From assembly GCA_005503165.1 (NCBI GenBank), contig SCNT01000004.1:1-64000 (forward strand): DNA of 64,000 nt. The letters run 5' to 3'. Shown one piece after another: positions 8,360 to 16,616 of this stretch; positions within the stretch are counted from its first letter, which is position 1; each line of letters opens with the position of its first letter. Both the position numbers and the translations under genes were made by a program. The stretch is from Sphingomonadaceae bacterium 3R27E2-A. GTDB taxonomy: Bacteria; Pseudomonadota; Alphaproteobacteria; Sphingomonadales; Sphingomonadaceae. The notes beneath the pieces were generated by a model, which was not told where the DNA came from, searched no databases, and saw nothing but the letters and a program-made list of their open reading frames with translations.

Positions 8360-10081
8360 TCAGAAATTGTAGCGCAGGCCGACGAGCGCCGAGCCGATGA
8401 GCTGGCTGTTGAAGCCATCCTGGTCGAATTGCGTGATGCTGGCGGCCGCGCTGCCGGTCAGGCCGCGCCAGAAGCGCCGCGAATAGACGAGCGAGGCGCC
8501 CGCCGACTGGACGTCGGAAGCATTCGGCGCGCCATTGTCGAAATAATTGTAGAAGCCGGCGAGCGACAGGTCGGCGTCGCGGCCGAGCTGGCGCCCGATC
8601 GAGGCGAAGAGATAATAATTCTCGTCGATCGTGCCGTTGAGTTCGGCGATCTGCGACAGCGCGGGCACCAGCAGGCGCCGGCGGTCGTAGCCGGCGCCGA
8701 TGCCATAGCTCCACGGGCCGGCGCGGCTGGTGAAGATGCCCTGGATGCCGCGGCTGCGGAACTGGGCTCCGGTCGCGTTCGACAGCGCATTGTTGAGGCA
8801 GCCACCGCCCTGCGCGCCGAACTGGCAGCTGTTGATATCGCCGTCGATCGGATTGCGCGTCGGGTCGAACTGCGTCGGCAGCCCCGCGAGCCCCGCCGAC
8901 AGCCCGCGGCCGAAGCTGGAGATGCCGTCATAGACGCCGATCTGGATCTGCGTCGCATGGCCGGGGCGGTAATAGAAACTGCCCGTGTAGATGGTGTCGC
9001 CATAGCGCCGCCCGACGCGCGCGGTGAGCGACGTGCGGCGGCTGGGCTGCCACATCACGCCGGCGTCCCAGATCAGCCCGTCGGTGTCGAACGACAGCTG
9101 GCGCGGGCTGGCGGGGTCGGTGACGAAGCGGCCGTTGGCGTCGCGGATCGGCACGCCGTTGGCGTCGACCACGGGGCTGCGCTCGCTGATCTCGATATCC
9201 TCGTAGCCGACGCCGCCGAGCAGCGCGACGGTCGGGCCGATCGGCACGGTCACGTCGGCGCGGGCATATTTGCCCTCGAAGCGCTGGTCGAGCTGGCTCG
9301 CATCCTCGCGCTCGTAGCCGCCGGAGACCTGCCAGCCGAAAGGGAGGTCGCCGGGCTTTTGCCCGACGCTGGCCCAGGCGACATGGTTGGTCGAACTATC
9401 GAAAATGTCCTGCGACACCGCGCCGGGCGCGAGTACGGGCGCGTCTTCGACCTCGACCTTGTTGTAGCCGAAGCGGTAGCCGGCGCCGATGTCGAGTCCG
9501 CCGATGCGGCGCGCAAAGGTCGGGCCCGCGTAGATCGAATAGACATTGGCGGTGTTCGCGCCATTGCCGATGAAGATATCTTCGCCGCCGCCGCCCTGCC
9601 CGTCGGCGCGGGTGCGCGTCGCGAGCGCGCCGGCCTCGACGTTGAAGCCGCGCGCGAGTTCGTAGCGGCCACGCAAAAGACCACTGATCGTGTGCGAGTC
9701 GCCGAGCCCGCCCGATTCGCCGATGCGATATTCGTAGCGGAGCGTCGCGGCGACCTCGGCGCGGCGCGTCACGATCGACGCGTCGACCCCCGCGGCGAGC
9801 GTCGTATAGGTAAGCACGTCGCCGCCGTTGTTGAGATCGGCGGTCAGCACCTGGCCGACTTCGAGATAAGGACTGACGTCGACGACGCGCTGGCTGCGGG
9901 GGTTGCCGCCGCGTTCGTCGCGCTTGCCGCTATCGCTGGCGGGGCCCGAGGCGCTGTCGGTCGATCCGCCGCCGCTTTCGGGGCCCGAGAATTGCGCGTG
10001 GGCGGTGGTCGACGTGCCCGCGAGAAGCAAAGCCGCGAGCGTCATGACGCCATAGCGGGCGCGAGGGAGAGTGGTGCGCAT
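8360..10081 (-). CDS. XrtA-associated outer-membrane beta-barrel protein
   Basis: The 573-residue protein has a clear signal peptide (cleavage after THA near residue 29). A Gly/Ser-rich linker is followed by a long series of alternating hydrophobic/polar strands ending in the aromatic GLRYNF, the usual C-terminal signature for outer-membrane barrel assembly. Position in the operon and the repeated beta-strand pattern fit the TIGR03016 family of PEP-CTERM-system proteins. The role is not established; a porin-like part in EPS export or surface anchoring is an inference. It lies 2 nt after the tyrosine kinase stop, implying tight co-translation. Confidence 0.88.
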   Translation of the reverse strand: MRTTLPRARYGVMTLAALLLAGTSTTAHAQFSGPESGGGSTDSASGPASDSGKRDERGGNPRSQRVVDVSPYLEVGQVLTADLNNGGDVLTYTTLAAGVDASIVTRRAEVAATLRYEYRIGESGGLGDSHTISGLLRGRYELARGFNVEAGALATRTRADGQGGGGEDIFIGNGANTANVYSIYAGPTFARRIGGLDIGAGYRFGYNKVEVEDAPVLAPGAVSQDIFDSSTNHVAWASVGQKPGDLPFGWQVSGGYEREDASQLDQRFEGKYARADVTVPIGPTVALLGGVGYEDIEISERSPVVDANGVPIRDANGRFVTDPASPRQLSFDTDGLIWDAGVMWQPSRRTSLTARVGRRYGDTIYTGSFYYRPGHATQIQIGVYDGISSFGRGLSAGLAGLPTQFDPTRNPIDGDINSCQFGAQGGGCLNNALSNATGAQFRSRGIQGIFTSRAGPWSYGIGAGYDRRRLLVPALSQIAELNGTIDENYYLFASIGRQLGRDADLSLAGFYNYFDNGAPNASDVQSAGASLVYSRRFWRGLTGSAAASITQFDQDGFNSQLIGSALVGLRYNF

Positions 10082-10083
10082 GG

Positions 10084-11115
10084 TCAGGCGCCTCCTTGTC
10101 CGTAATAGGTGCCGAAGCGGCGGCCGCCGGGCGAATATTTGACGCCATTCAGCAAGAGTTGAATGTGCGGGCAGGCGCCCATCAGGCCGATCGCGTCGCG
10201 CAGCGAGGATTCCAATGTCTCGTCGGCGCGCACGACCATGATCAGCTGGCCGACATGCCCTGCGAGCACCGCGGCGGGCGACGCGGCGAGCACCGGCGGC
10301 GAATCGAGGATGATGATGCGGCCCGGCGCGCCTGCTTCGAGCTGCGCGAGCAAAGCCTCGGTGCGCGCCGAGGCGAGCAATTCGGTGTCGTGCATATGCG
10401 CCGTGCCCGCCGGCATCACCTTCAGCCCCGCGATGTCGGTCTGGATCAGGCAGTCGCCGAGCGGCAGATGCGGGTCGGCGAGCGCATCCATCAGCCCGGG
10501 GCCGTTTTCGAGGCCGAGCGCTTCGAGCACGCTGGGCTTGGCGATGTCGGCGTCGATCAGCAGCACGTCATGGTCGGCCTCGACCGCGAGGCTCAAAGCG
10601 AGATTGACCGCCGAGAAGGTCTTGCCCTCGCCCGGGTTCGCCGAGGCGATCAGCACGCGGTGGCCGCGCGGCAGCACCGGGCGGCCGGGGCCGCCGGTGA
10701 AGTTGCGGATGATCTCGCGCTTCACGATACGATATTCTTCGCTGATCCCGCTGACCGCGGCGCCGGGCACGACCATGCCGCGCGCGGCGAGCTTGTCGCG
10801 GTCGATCGTGCCCTGGCGGCTCGGGACGACCGCGGGCGCGGCCTTGGCGATATCCTTGCGCGGCGAGGGCTTGGGCGCGGGTTCGACGACGGGCGCGGGC
10901 TCGACCACGGACTCGAGGATTTCGGCATTGGGCGCCTCGGGCGCTTCGGCAGCGGGTTCGGGCTGCCCCTTTTTCGCCTTGGCCTTCTTCTCCGGCTCGG
11001 GCGGCAGGCTCGACAGGTCGATCGTCGGCGCACCGGCCGCGGGATCGGTGCCGAACATGTCGGCGGCGCGTTCGAGCAGCGAGGGCGTGCGCTTGACGGG
11101 GCGATGTTCGTTCAT
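10084..11115 (-). CDS. XrtA-associated BY-type tyrosine autokinase
   Basis: This cytoplasmic 343-residue bacterial tyrosine kinase regulates polysaccharide chain length by autophosphorylation. The first 120 residues are a Pro/Lys/Glu-rich linker. The kinase then shows Walker A ANPGEGKT (159-166), Walker A' LLIDADIAKPS (185-195) and Walker B IIILDSPP (267-274). The C-terminus ends GTYYGQGGA, with only two tyrosines (337, 338) in place of a long tyrosine cluster. It lies 13 nt after the chain-length determinant gene, whose membrane protein is its expected activator. Confidence 0.93.
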   Translation of the reverse strand: MNEHRPVKRTPSLLERAADMFGTDPAAGAPTIDLSSLPPEPEKKAKAKKGQPEPAAEAPEAPNAEILESVVEPAPVVEPAPKPSPRKDIAKAAPAVVPSRQGTIDRDKLAARGMVVPGAAVSGISEEYRIVKREIIRNFTGGPGRPVLPRGHRVLIASANPGEGKTFSAVNLALSLAVEADHDVLLIDADIAKPSVLEALGLENGPGLMDALADPHLPLGDCLIQTDIAGLKVMPAGTAHMHDTELLASARTEALLAQLEAGAPGRIIILDSPPVLAASPAAVLAGHVGQLIMVVRADETLESSLRDAIGLMGACPHIQLLLNGVKYSPGGRRFGTYYGQGGA

Positions 11116-11128
11116 CTCTCTATACCCC

Positions 11129-12676
11129 TCAGGCGACCATTCCGCGCTGGACGAATTCGGCGACGAGCAGCAGCAGGAACAGCGCCACCAGCGCGCCGCT
11201 GCCCCCCGCGAGCCAGACGAGCTTCTTCTTGCGTTCGACGTGGCGCTCGGGCGTCACGACCTCGGTGATCGAGCCGATCACGGGCAGGCCGCTGGCGCGT
11301 TCGAGCTTCGCCGCGGTGGCGTAGCTGGTGCGCACCTGGCCGAGGCCGAAGGCGACCCCGATGCCGCCGCCGATGCCCGCGAAGAGGACGAGCGTCAGGA
11401 ACAGGGGCCGGTTAGGCGCCGAGGGTGCGGTCGGCTTCGTCGGGGGATCGATCAGGTCAATCTTGATCGAATCGGTTTCGGTCTGCACCTCGCCGCGCAG
11501 GCGGACCTGCTCGCGCTGCGCCATCAGCCGGTCATATTGCGCCTTGAGCGCGGTATATTCGCCGTTGATGCGCTCATATTCGGACGCGACGCCGGGGTTC
11601 TGGATTTGCGCGCTGGTGATCTGGGCAATGTCGCTGGTGAGCTGCGCCTTGCGCGCGCTCAGTGCGCTGACGGTCGCCTGGCGCTCGGCGCGCATCGCGG
11701 CAAGCGTCGCATAGGCCGGGTTCTGCGCGTTGCCACCGCCGCCGCCGCCAGTGCCTTCGCGGTCGGCCATGGCCTTGAGCGAAGCGATCTGGCTCTTCAA
11801 GGCGACGACGTCGGGGTGCGCGTCGGTCAGGCCGCGCGCGCGCATCGACGAAAGTTCGGCCTGCGCGCCCGCGAGTTGCTGGCGCGCAACGCCGCCGCCG
11901 GTCGAATTGAGGCCGGGGACGTTGATCGTCGCGGGGGTCTGCGCCATCTGGCCGTTCGCCGCTGCGAGCGCGCCCTGCGCCGCGGCGAGCTGGGTCTCGA
12001 TCTGGCCGAGCTCGGCGCGCGCCTGGTCGATGCGCTGGCCGGGCGAGCCGGTGCCGCTGGAGATGAGGCCGATATTCTTCGCCTCGAAGGCGGCGCGGCG
12101 CGCCTCGACCTCGCCGAGCGCCTTTTCGCGGTCGGCGAGCTGCGCGTCGAGGAATTTGAGTCCCTCGCGCGCGGTCATGCGCCCGCCGCGCAGCTGCTCG
12201 TCGCGGAAGACGGTGATCAGGCTGTCGAGCACGCCCGACGCCAGCTTGGCATTGTCGGCGTCCGACAGGCTGCCGACGCCGATGCTCGAGGTGATCTCGA
12301 AGATATTGTCCTGCTGGGGAACGACCTTGATGTTCTTCTGCAGCGCGGCGACCGCACCGGCCTTTTCGCGCTCGCCCGCGCCCGCGGGGATCATGCCGGT
12401 GGTGATCGCGACCTTCTCCAGGTTGCGCGCGCTGGTCAGCGTTTCGCGGATCTGATCGATGCGCGCGCGGTCGGCATAGGGGCCCGACTGCGCGTCGGCG
12501 GGGATGATCTCGTTGATGTCGACGAGCAGGCGGGCGCGCGAATCATAACGGTTGGGGATCGAGGCAATCACCAGCCAGCCGAGGATGCAGATGCCCCAGG
12601 CGACGCCGAGCACCAGCCAGCGGCGCGTCCAGACGCTGTGCAGCGCCACCCGGAATTCGTCGTAGAGGCCGTTCAT
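11129..12676 (-). CDS. XrtA-associated polysaccharide chain-length determinant (Wzz-like)
   Basis: The 515-residue inner-membrane protein is a polysaccharide co-polymerase. It has a first membrane segment at about 20-38, a long periplasmic part rich in heptad repeats (coiled coils around 170-230 and 330-400), and hydrophobic segments near 430-450 and close to the C-terminus. The N-terminal MNGLYDEFRVALHS and the context match the TIGR03007 family. It controls EPS chain length and docks the separate tyrosine kinase encoded next. The gene lies 49 nt after the export lipoprotein gene. Confidence 0.92.
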   Translation of the reverse strand: MNGLYDEFRVALHSVWTRRWLVLGVAWGICILGWLVIASIPNRYDSRARLLVDINEIIPADAQSGPYADRARIDQIRETLTSARNLEKVAITTGMIPAGAGEREKAGAVAALQKNIKVVPQQDNIFEITSSIGVGSLSDADNAKLASGVLDSLITVFRDEQLRGGRMTAREGLKFLDAQLADREKALGEVEARRAAFEAKNIGLISSGTGSPGQRIDQARAELGQIETQLAAAQGALAAANGQMAQTPATINVPGLNSTGGGVARQQLAGAQAELSSMRARGLTDAHPDVVALKSQIASLKAMADREGTGGGGGGNAQNPAYATLAAMRAERQATVSALSARKAQLTSDIAQITSAQIQNPGVASEYERINGEYTALKAQYDRLMAQREQVRLRGEVQTETDSIKIDLIDPPTKPTAPSAPNRPLFLTLVLFAGIGGGIGVAFGLGQVRTSYATAAKLERASGLPVIGSITEVVTPERHVERKKKLVWLAGGSGALVALFLLLLVAEFVQRGMVA

Positions 12677-12725
12677 TGTCTCGTGTCAGTCCTTGGCAAT
12701 CGGGGGAGCAGCGTCGCAGTCAGCG

Positions 12726-13385
12726 TCAGAACATGCTTTCGGGGATGATGATCACGTCACCGGGCTGCAGCTTGACGTTCGCCTTGATGTCGCCGCGCTT
12801 GATCAGGTCGTTGAGGCGCAGCGCATATTCCTGCTGCTTGCCGGTGCCCTTGTCGTGGCGGACGAGGCGGGCCTTGTTGCCCGCGGCATATTCGCCGAGC
12901 CCGCCGACCGCGATCATCGCGTCGAGCACAGTCATGTTGGCGCGGAACGGGATCGACGCGGGTTTCTCGGTCGCGCCGACGACGCGCACCTGCTGCGAGA
13001 AGGTGCTGTTGAAGCTGGTGACGATCACGCTGACGATCGGGTCGGTGATATATTGGCTGAGCTGGAGCTTCAGGTCCTGCTGCAGCATCGTCGGGGTCTT
13101 GCCCACCGCGGGCATGTCGGTGATCAGCGGGGTGGTGATGCGGCCGTCAGGGCGCACCTGGACCTTGCCGCCGAGCTCGGGATTGCGCCACACGAAGATC
13201 TGCAGTTCGTCGAGCGGGCCGATGATATATTCCTCGCCGGGGCCTTCCTGCGACGCGACGAAATTGGCGCTCGGCAGCTGCGGTGCGGCGCCGCCGGCCC
13301 CCATGCAGCCGGTGAGCGCGGTCGCGGCGATGCCCGAAATCAGGGCCACGCGCGCGGCGCGAAGGGCGGGGAACGACGTCTTCAT
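12726..13385 (-). CDS. Wza-like polysaccharide export lipoprotein (XrtA type)
   Basis: This 219-residue outer-membrane polysaccharide export lipoprotein has a lipoprotein signal peptide with lipobox LTGC (24-27), so Cys27 would be lipidated. EYIIGPLDELQIFVWR begins the Poly_export domain, and SLBB-like repeats follow (VRVVGATEKPASIP and onward). I chose the ATG at 13385 because GGAAAGG lies just upstream; an in-frame start 51 nt upstream would ruin the signal peptide. It is the first gene of the ten-gene operon running to 173. Likely function: outer-membrane channel for the EPS. Confidence 0.93.
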   Translation of the reverse strand: MKTSFPALRAARVALISGIAATALTGCMGAGGAAPQLPSANFVASQEGPGEEYIIGPLDELQIFVWRNPELGGKVQVRPDGRITTPLITDMPAVGKTPTMLQQDLKLQLSQYITDPIVSVIVTSFNSTFSQQVRVVGATEKPASIPFRANMTVLDAMIAVGGLGEYAAGNKARLVRHDKGTGKQQEYALRLNDLIKRGDIKANVKLQPGDVIIIPESMF

Positions 13386-13709
13386 CTCATCACCTTTCCT
13401 GCGGCAGGGGCGTCGCGGTGGGCTAAATGCCCGCAACGAAAGCCAATGCGTCAGGATCAGCGATGGCGGAAAAGGGTGAATATACCGTTAGTAGTCGGCT
13501 AGGTTTACACCGCGCTTGTCGCAAACTGTTCCGGACCGGGACAGAAATGGCCCATTCGATCCTACCTGTCGCGAAGCGATGAGGAGGGGGACCGCCGCGA
13601 AGCGGTGGTGGAGGGGCCGCGTCCTCGCGCTGACCTGTGAAGGCGTCGCCCCTCCGTCAGCGCTTCGCGCTGCCACCTCCCCATGGCCCGAGGCCACAGG
13701 GAGGATTTG
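13386..13709. promoter_or_regulatory. Upstream region of the XrtA EPS operon
   Basis: This gap of about 320 nt separates the export lipoprotein start from the PLP decarboxylase stop. The half next to the decarboxylase is a palindromic repeat (family B copy 1). The remaining 170 nt must hold the operon promoter. On the minus strand a TATATT box (complement of 13479-13484) could be a -10 element, but no convincing -35 accompanies it. No GG-N10-GC sigma-54 element was found, although some exosortase EPS loci use sigma-54 control. The promoter placement is therefore only suggestive. Confidence 0.35.
13559..13706. repeat. Intergenic palindromic repeat, family B copy 1
   Basis: The outer arms begin ATCCTACCTGTCGCGAAGCG and end CCACAGGGAGGAT. 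Each half also holds its own small hairpin (for example ACCGCCGCGAAGCGGT around 13591-13606). Related copies lie at 41819-41962 and 47954-48090 with different internal hairpins, so the family is modular: conserved ends, exchangeable loops. Confidence 0.8.
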
Positions 13710-14939
13710 CTAAACCAGCATCTCCCGCGCCGGACCCTGCCCGAGGAAATTCGCGGGGCTGGCGGTGGCGCCGTAGGCGCCCGCCTGGAAGATCGCGACG
13801 AGGTCGCCGACGTCGCCGCGGGGGAGCGCGACCTGGTCGCCGAGGCGGTCCAAGGGCGTGCAAAGGCAGCCGACGACCGACACCGTCTCGACCGGGTCGG
13901 CGCCGAAGCGCGCCGCGAGCGCGATCGGATAGTTGCGGCGGATCACCGTGCCGAAATTGCCGCTCGCGGCGAGCTGGTGATGGAGGCCGCCGTCGGTGAC
14001 GAGGAAAGTCTCGCCATGGCTGGTCTTCCGGTCGACGATGCGCGTGAGATAGACGCCGGCCTCGGCGACGAGCCAGCGGCCGAGCTCCATCGCGAAGCGG
14101 CTTTGCCCCAGCATCGGATCGCGCGCGCAGAGCGTCGTCGCGAGCGCCTCGCCGACGGCTTTCACATCGACCGCGACGTCGCCGGGGAAATAGGGCACGC
14201 CCATGCCGCCGCCGAGGTTGACGAGCGGCGGCACCGCGCCCGCTTCGTTGGCGAGGCGCGCCGCGAGCGCGACGGTCTGCGCCTGGGTGTCGGCGATCGC
14301 CGTGGCGTCAAGGGCCTGCGATCCCGCGAAAATATGAAAACCCTGCCAGTCCGCGCCGGCGTCGATCAGGCGGCGGACGAGCGCCGGGACTTCGGCGGCA
14401 TCGACCCCGAAAGGCTTGGCGCCGCCGCCCATCTTCATCCCCGAGCCCTTGAGGTCGAAGTCGGGATTGACGCGCACCGCGAGCCGCGGGACGATCCCGA
14501 GCCGCGCCCCGATCGCGAGCGCGCGTTCGCCCTCGCCCGCCGATTCGAGGTTGAGCGTCGCGCCCGCCTTGATCGCCGCCTCGAGTTCGCGGTCGCGCTT
14601 GCCGGGCCCCGCGAAGCTGATGTGCCCCGCCGCCATGCCGCTCGCCCGCGCGGCCTGCAGCTCGCCGCCCGAGGCGACGTCGAGCCCGTCGACCATCATC
14701 GCCATATGGCCCAGCAGCGGGCCATAGGGGTTGGCCTTCATGGCATAGTGGAGCTGGACCTCGGCGGGCATCGCGGCGCGCCATTCGGCGACGCGCGCGG
14801 TCAACATCTGCGAGTCATAGACGAAGAGCGGGGTGTCGCCCGCCTCTTCGGCAAGCTCGTCGGCGCGCCGGCCGCCGATCAGCAGCATGCCGTCGGCGGC
14901 GGCGGCGAAGCCGGGCGGGATCGGACCGTGCGGCTTCAT
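13710..14939 (-). CDS. XrtA-associated PLP-dependent decarboxylase
   Basis: This 409-residue fold III PLP enzyme resembles diaminopimelate/ornithine decarboxylases and matches the exosortase A-associated decarboxylase family (TIGR03099). The PLP lysine is Lys68 in LHYAMKANP. Later landmarks are the phosphate-binding loop LGGGMGVPYF and the active-site cysteine region VVGCLCTPLDRLGD. It probably makes a decarboxylated amino acid or amine that the neighbouring ligase, ACP and acyltransferase attach to the polymer; the substrate is unknown. The ATG at 14939 has GAGGTGG upstream. That start region is duplicated at 15071-15089, apparently by insertion of a repeat element. Confidence 0.9.
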   Translation of the reverse strand: MKPHGPIPPGFAAAADGMLLIGGRRADELAEEAGDTPLFVYDSQMLTARVAEWRAAMPAEVQLHYAMKANPYGPLLGHMAMMVDGLDVASGGELQAARASGMAAGHISFAGPGKRDRELEAAIKAGATLNLESAGEGERALAIGARLGIVPRLAVRVNPDFDLKGSGMKMGGGAKPFGVDAAEVPALVRRLIDAGADWQGFHIFAGSQALDATAIADTQAQTVALAARLANEAGAVPPLVNLGGGMGVPYFPGDVAVDVKAVGEALATTLCARDPMLGQSRFAMELGRWLVAEAGVYLTRIVDRKTSHGETFLVTDGGLHHQLAASGNFGTVIRRNYPIALAARFGADPVETVSVVGCLCTPLDRLGDQVALPRGDVGDLVAIFQAGAYGATASPANFLGQGPAREMLV

Positions 14940-15089
14940 GCCGCCACCTCGATCGTTGCAGGAACCCAATCCCCAAACCCGTTCGCATCGAGCGAAGTCG
15001 AGATGCCGATCGGTTTGGCGCTCGCTTTCGGCGTGTCTCGACTTCGCTCGACACGAACGGATTCTCTAACCGGTTTCATGCCGCCACCT
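14931..15089. repeat. Family A palindromic element flanked by a 19-bp direct repeat
   Basis: Direct repeats of 19 bp with one mismatch (CGGYTTCATGCCGCCACCT) lie at 14931-14949 and 15071-15089 and enclose 121 bp. Inside is a family A palindrome (14979-15060) with arms reading CCGTTCGCATCGAGCGAAG and its near complement. One direct-repeat copy supplies the end of the acyl-CoA ligase (KVAA stop) and the other supplies the ribosome site and start of the decarboxylase. The simplest reading is that the two genes once overlapped (ATGA) and the element inserted with duplication of the target. Confidence 0.8.
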
Positions 15090-16599
15090 TCCAGCCCGCG
15101 GCGATCGCGACGCGGTCGAGCTTGCCATTGGGGTTGCGCGGCAGCTCCTGGCGCCATTCGATCACCTGCGGCTGCATGAAGTTCGGCAGGTTCGCCTTCA
15201 GATACGCTGTGAGCGCGTCGCGGTCGGCGTCGGCCTTGCCGCGCACGATCAGCACGATCGCGGCGCCGAGCCGGTCGTCGGGGATGCCGAAGGCGACCGC
15301 TTCGAAAATCTGGCCCGACGCGACGGCGATATCCTCGACCTCGGTCGGGCTGACGCGGTTGCCCGCGGTCTTGATCATCGCATCGTCGCGGCCGACGAAA
15401 TAAAGGAGGCCATTGGCGTCGCGGCGTACCGTGTCGCCCGACCACACCGCCATGCCGCCATATTGCGAGGCGCGCGGCGCGGGCTTGAAGCGTTGGGCGG
15501 TGCGCTCGGCGTCCTGCCAATAGCCCTGCGCCACCAGCGGCCCGCAATGGACGAGTTCGCCGGGCTCCTCGTCGGCGGTGATCGTGCCGTCGGGGCGGCA
15601 GACCAGGATTTCGGCGTGCGGGATCGCGCGGCCCATCGAGGTCGGATGGTCGGCGACGAGCTTCGGATCGAGATAGGTCGAACGGAACGCCTCGGTGAGG
15701 CCGTACATCGGGTAGATCGCGGCGCCCGGAAAGGTATCGCGCATCGCGTCGATCAGCGAGGGGGTGAGCGCACCGCCGCTGTTGGTGAGGCGCTTCAGAT
15801 GCGCCGCGGTGTCGGCGGGCCAGTCGCTTTCGACGAGTTGCACCCAGAGCGGCGGCACCCCGGCAAGTGTCGTGGCGCCATGGCGCGCGACCGCCTTCAC
15901 GACGTCGCGCGGCGTGAGATAGTCGAGCGGGGCGACCGCCGCGCCGGCATACCAGGTCGAGAGCAGCTGGTTCTGGCCGTAATCGAAGCTCAAGGGCAGC
16001 ACCGCGAGGATGCGATCCTCGGGGACGAGCTTCAGATAGTCGGCGACCGCCTCGGCCCCAAGCCAGAGATTGGCGTGGCTGAGCATCACCCCCTTGGGGC
16101 GCCCGGTCGAGCCGCTGGTATAGAGGATCGCGGCCAGGTCGCGGGGTTCGGCGAGCGACGGCGGAAGCCCCTGCCCACCCGAATCAATGACTTCCTCGGC
16201 GATCTTGAGGTCCTGCACCGCGCATTCGACCGGCAAGTCGCCGCCGAGAGTGTCCGACCGCGCGGTATTGGTGACGAGCAGCTTGGCGCCGCTGTCGGTC
16301 AGGATATGCGCGACCTGCGGCGCTTTCAGCAGCGGATTTACCGGCACATGGATCAGCCCCGCACGCGCGGCGGCGAGCGGCATCAGGCAGGCGAGCCGCG
16401 TCTTGGCGCTCCAGCTGGCGACGCGCTCGCCCGGCCCCCCGGCCTGTTCGAGCAGCCACGACGCGAGGCGGCCGACACTGGCGTCGAGTTCGGCAAAACT
16501 CATGGCCTTGTCGCCAATCAGCAGCGCAGGCGCATCGCTCGCGCCGCAAAGGGCGAGATGGTCGATCGGGCGCGACGCTGGGATCAAGGGCTCGGTCAT
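15076..16599 (-). CDS. XrtA-associated acyl-CoA ligase (AMP-forming)
   Basis: This 507-residue ANL-superfamily adenylating enzyme matches the ligase of exosortase A loci (TIGR03098). The AMP-binding P-loop YTSGSTGRPKG is at 160-170. MYGLTEAFRSTYL is the adenine-site motif, and YFVGRDDAMIKTAGNRVSP is the hinge region. The catalytic lysine is in NPNGKLDR close to the C-terminus. It is the first gene of the short minus-strand arm (ligase, decarboxylase) and is divergent from the acyltransferase-ACP arm. It probably activates a carboxylate and may load the ACP encoded 1 kb away. Confidence 0.92.
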   Translation of the reverse strand: MTEPLIPASRPIDHLALCGASDAPALLIGDKAMSFAELDASVGRLASWLLEQAGGPGERVASWSAKTRLACLMPLAAARAGLIHVPVNPLLKAPQVAHILTDSGAKLLVTNTARSDTLGGDLPVECAVQDLKIAEEVIDSGGQGLPPSLAEPRDLAAILYTSGSTGRPKGVMLSHANLWLGAEAVADYLKLVPEDRILAVLPLSFDYGQNQLLSTWYAGAAVAPLDYLTPRDVVKAVARHGATTLAGVPPLWVQLVESDWPADTAAHLKRLTNSGGALTPSLIDAMRDTFPGAAIYPMYGLTEAFRSTYLDPKLVADHPTSMGRAIPHAEILVCRPDGTITADEEPGELVHCGPLVAQGYWQDAERTAQRFKPAPRASQYGGMAVWSGDTVRRDANGLLYFVGRDDAMIKTAGNRVSPTEVEDIAVASGQIFEAVAFGIPDDRLGAAIVLIVRGKADADRDALTAYLKANLPNFMQPQVIEWRQELPRNPNGKLDRVAIAAGWKVAA

Positions 16600-16616
16600 C
16601 GGTTCTTTAGGACTGG

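Noticed and set aside
5788..8400. 870-codon plus-strand ORF
   Set aside because: Shadow of the deacetylase and AAA ATPase genes; its Gly/Arg-rich repeats mirror the Pro/Glu/Ala tract on the other strand.
13386..13558. Sigma-54 promoter for the EPS operon
   Set aside because: A TTGGC...TTGC stretch occurs, but the GG-GC distance is 8 rather than 10 nt, so it does not fit the consensus.
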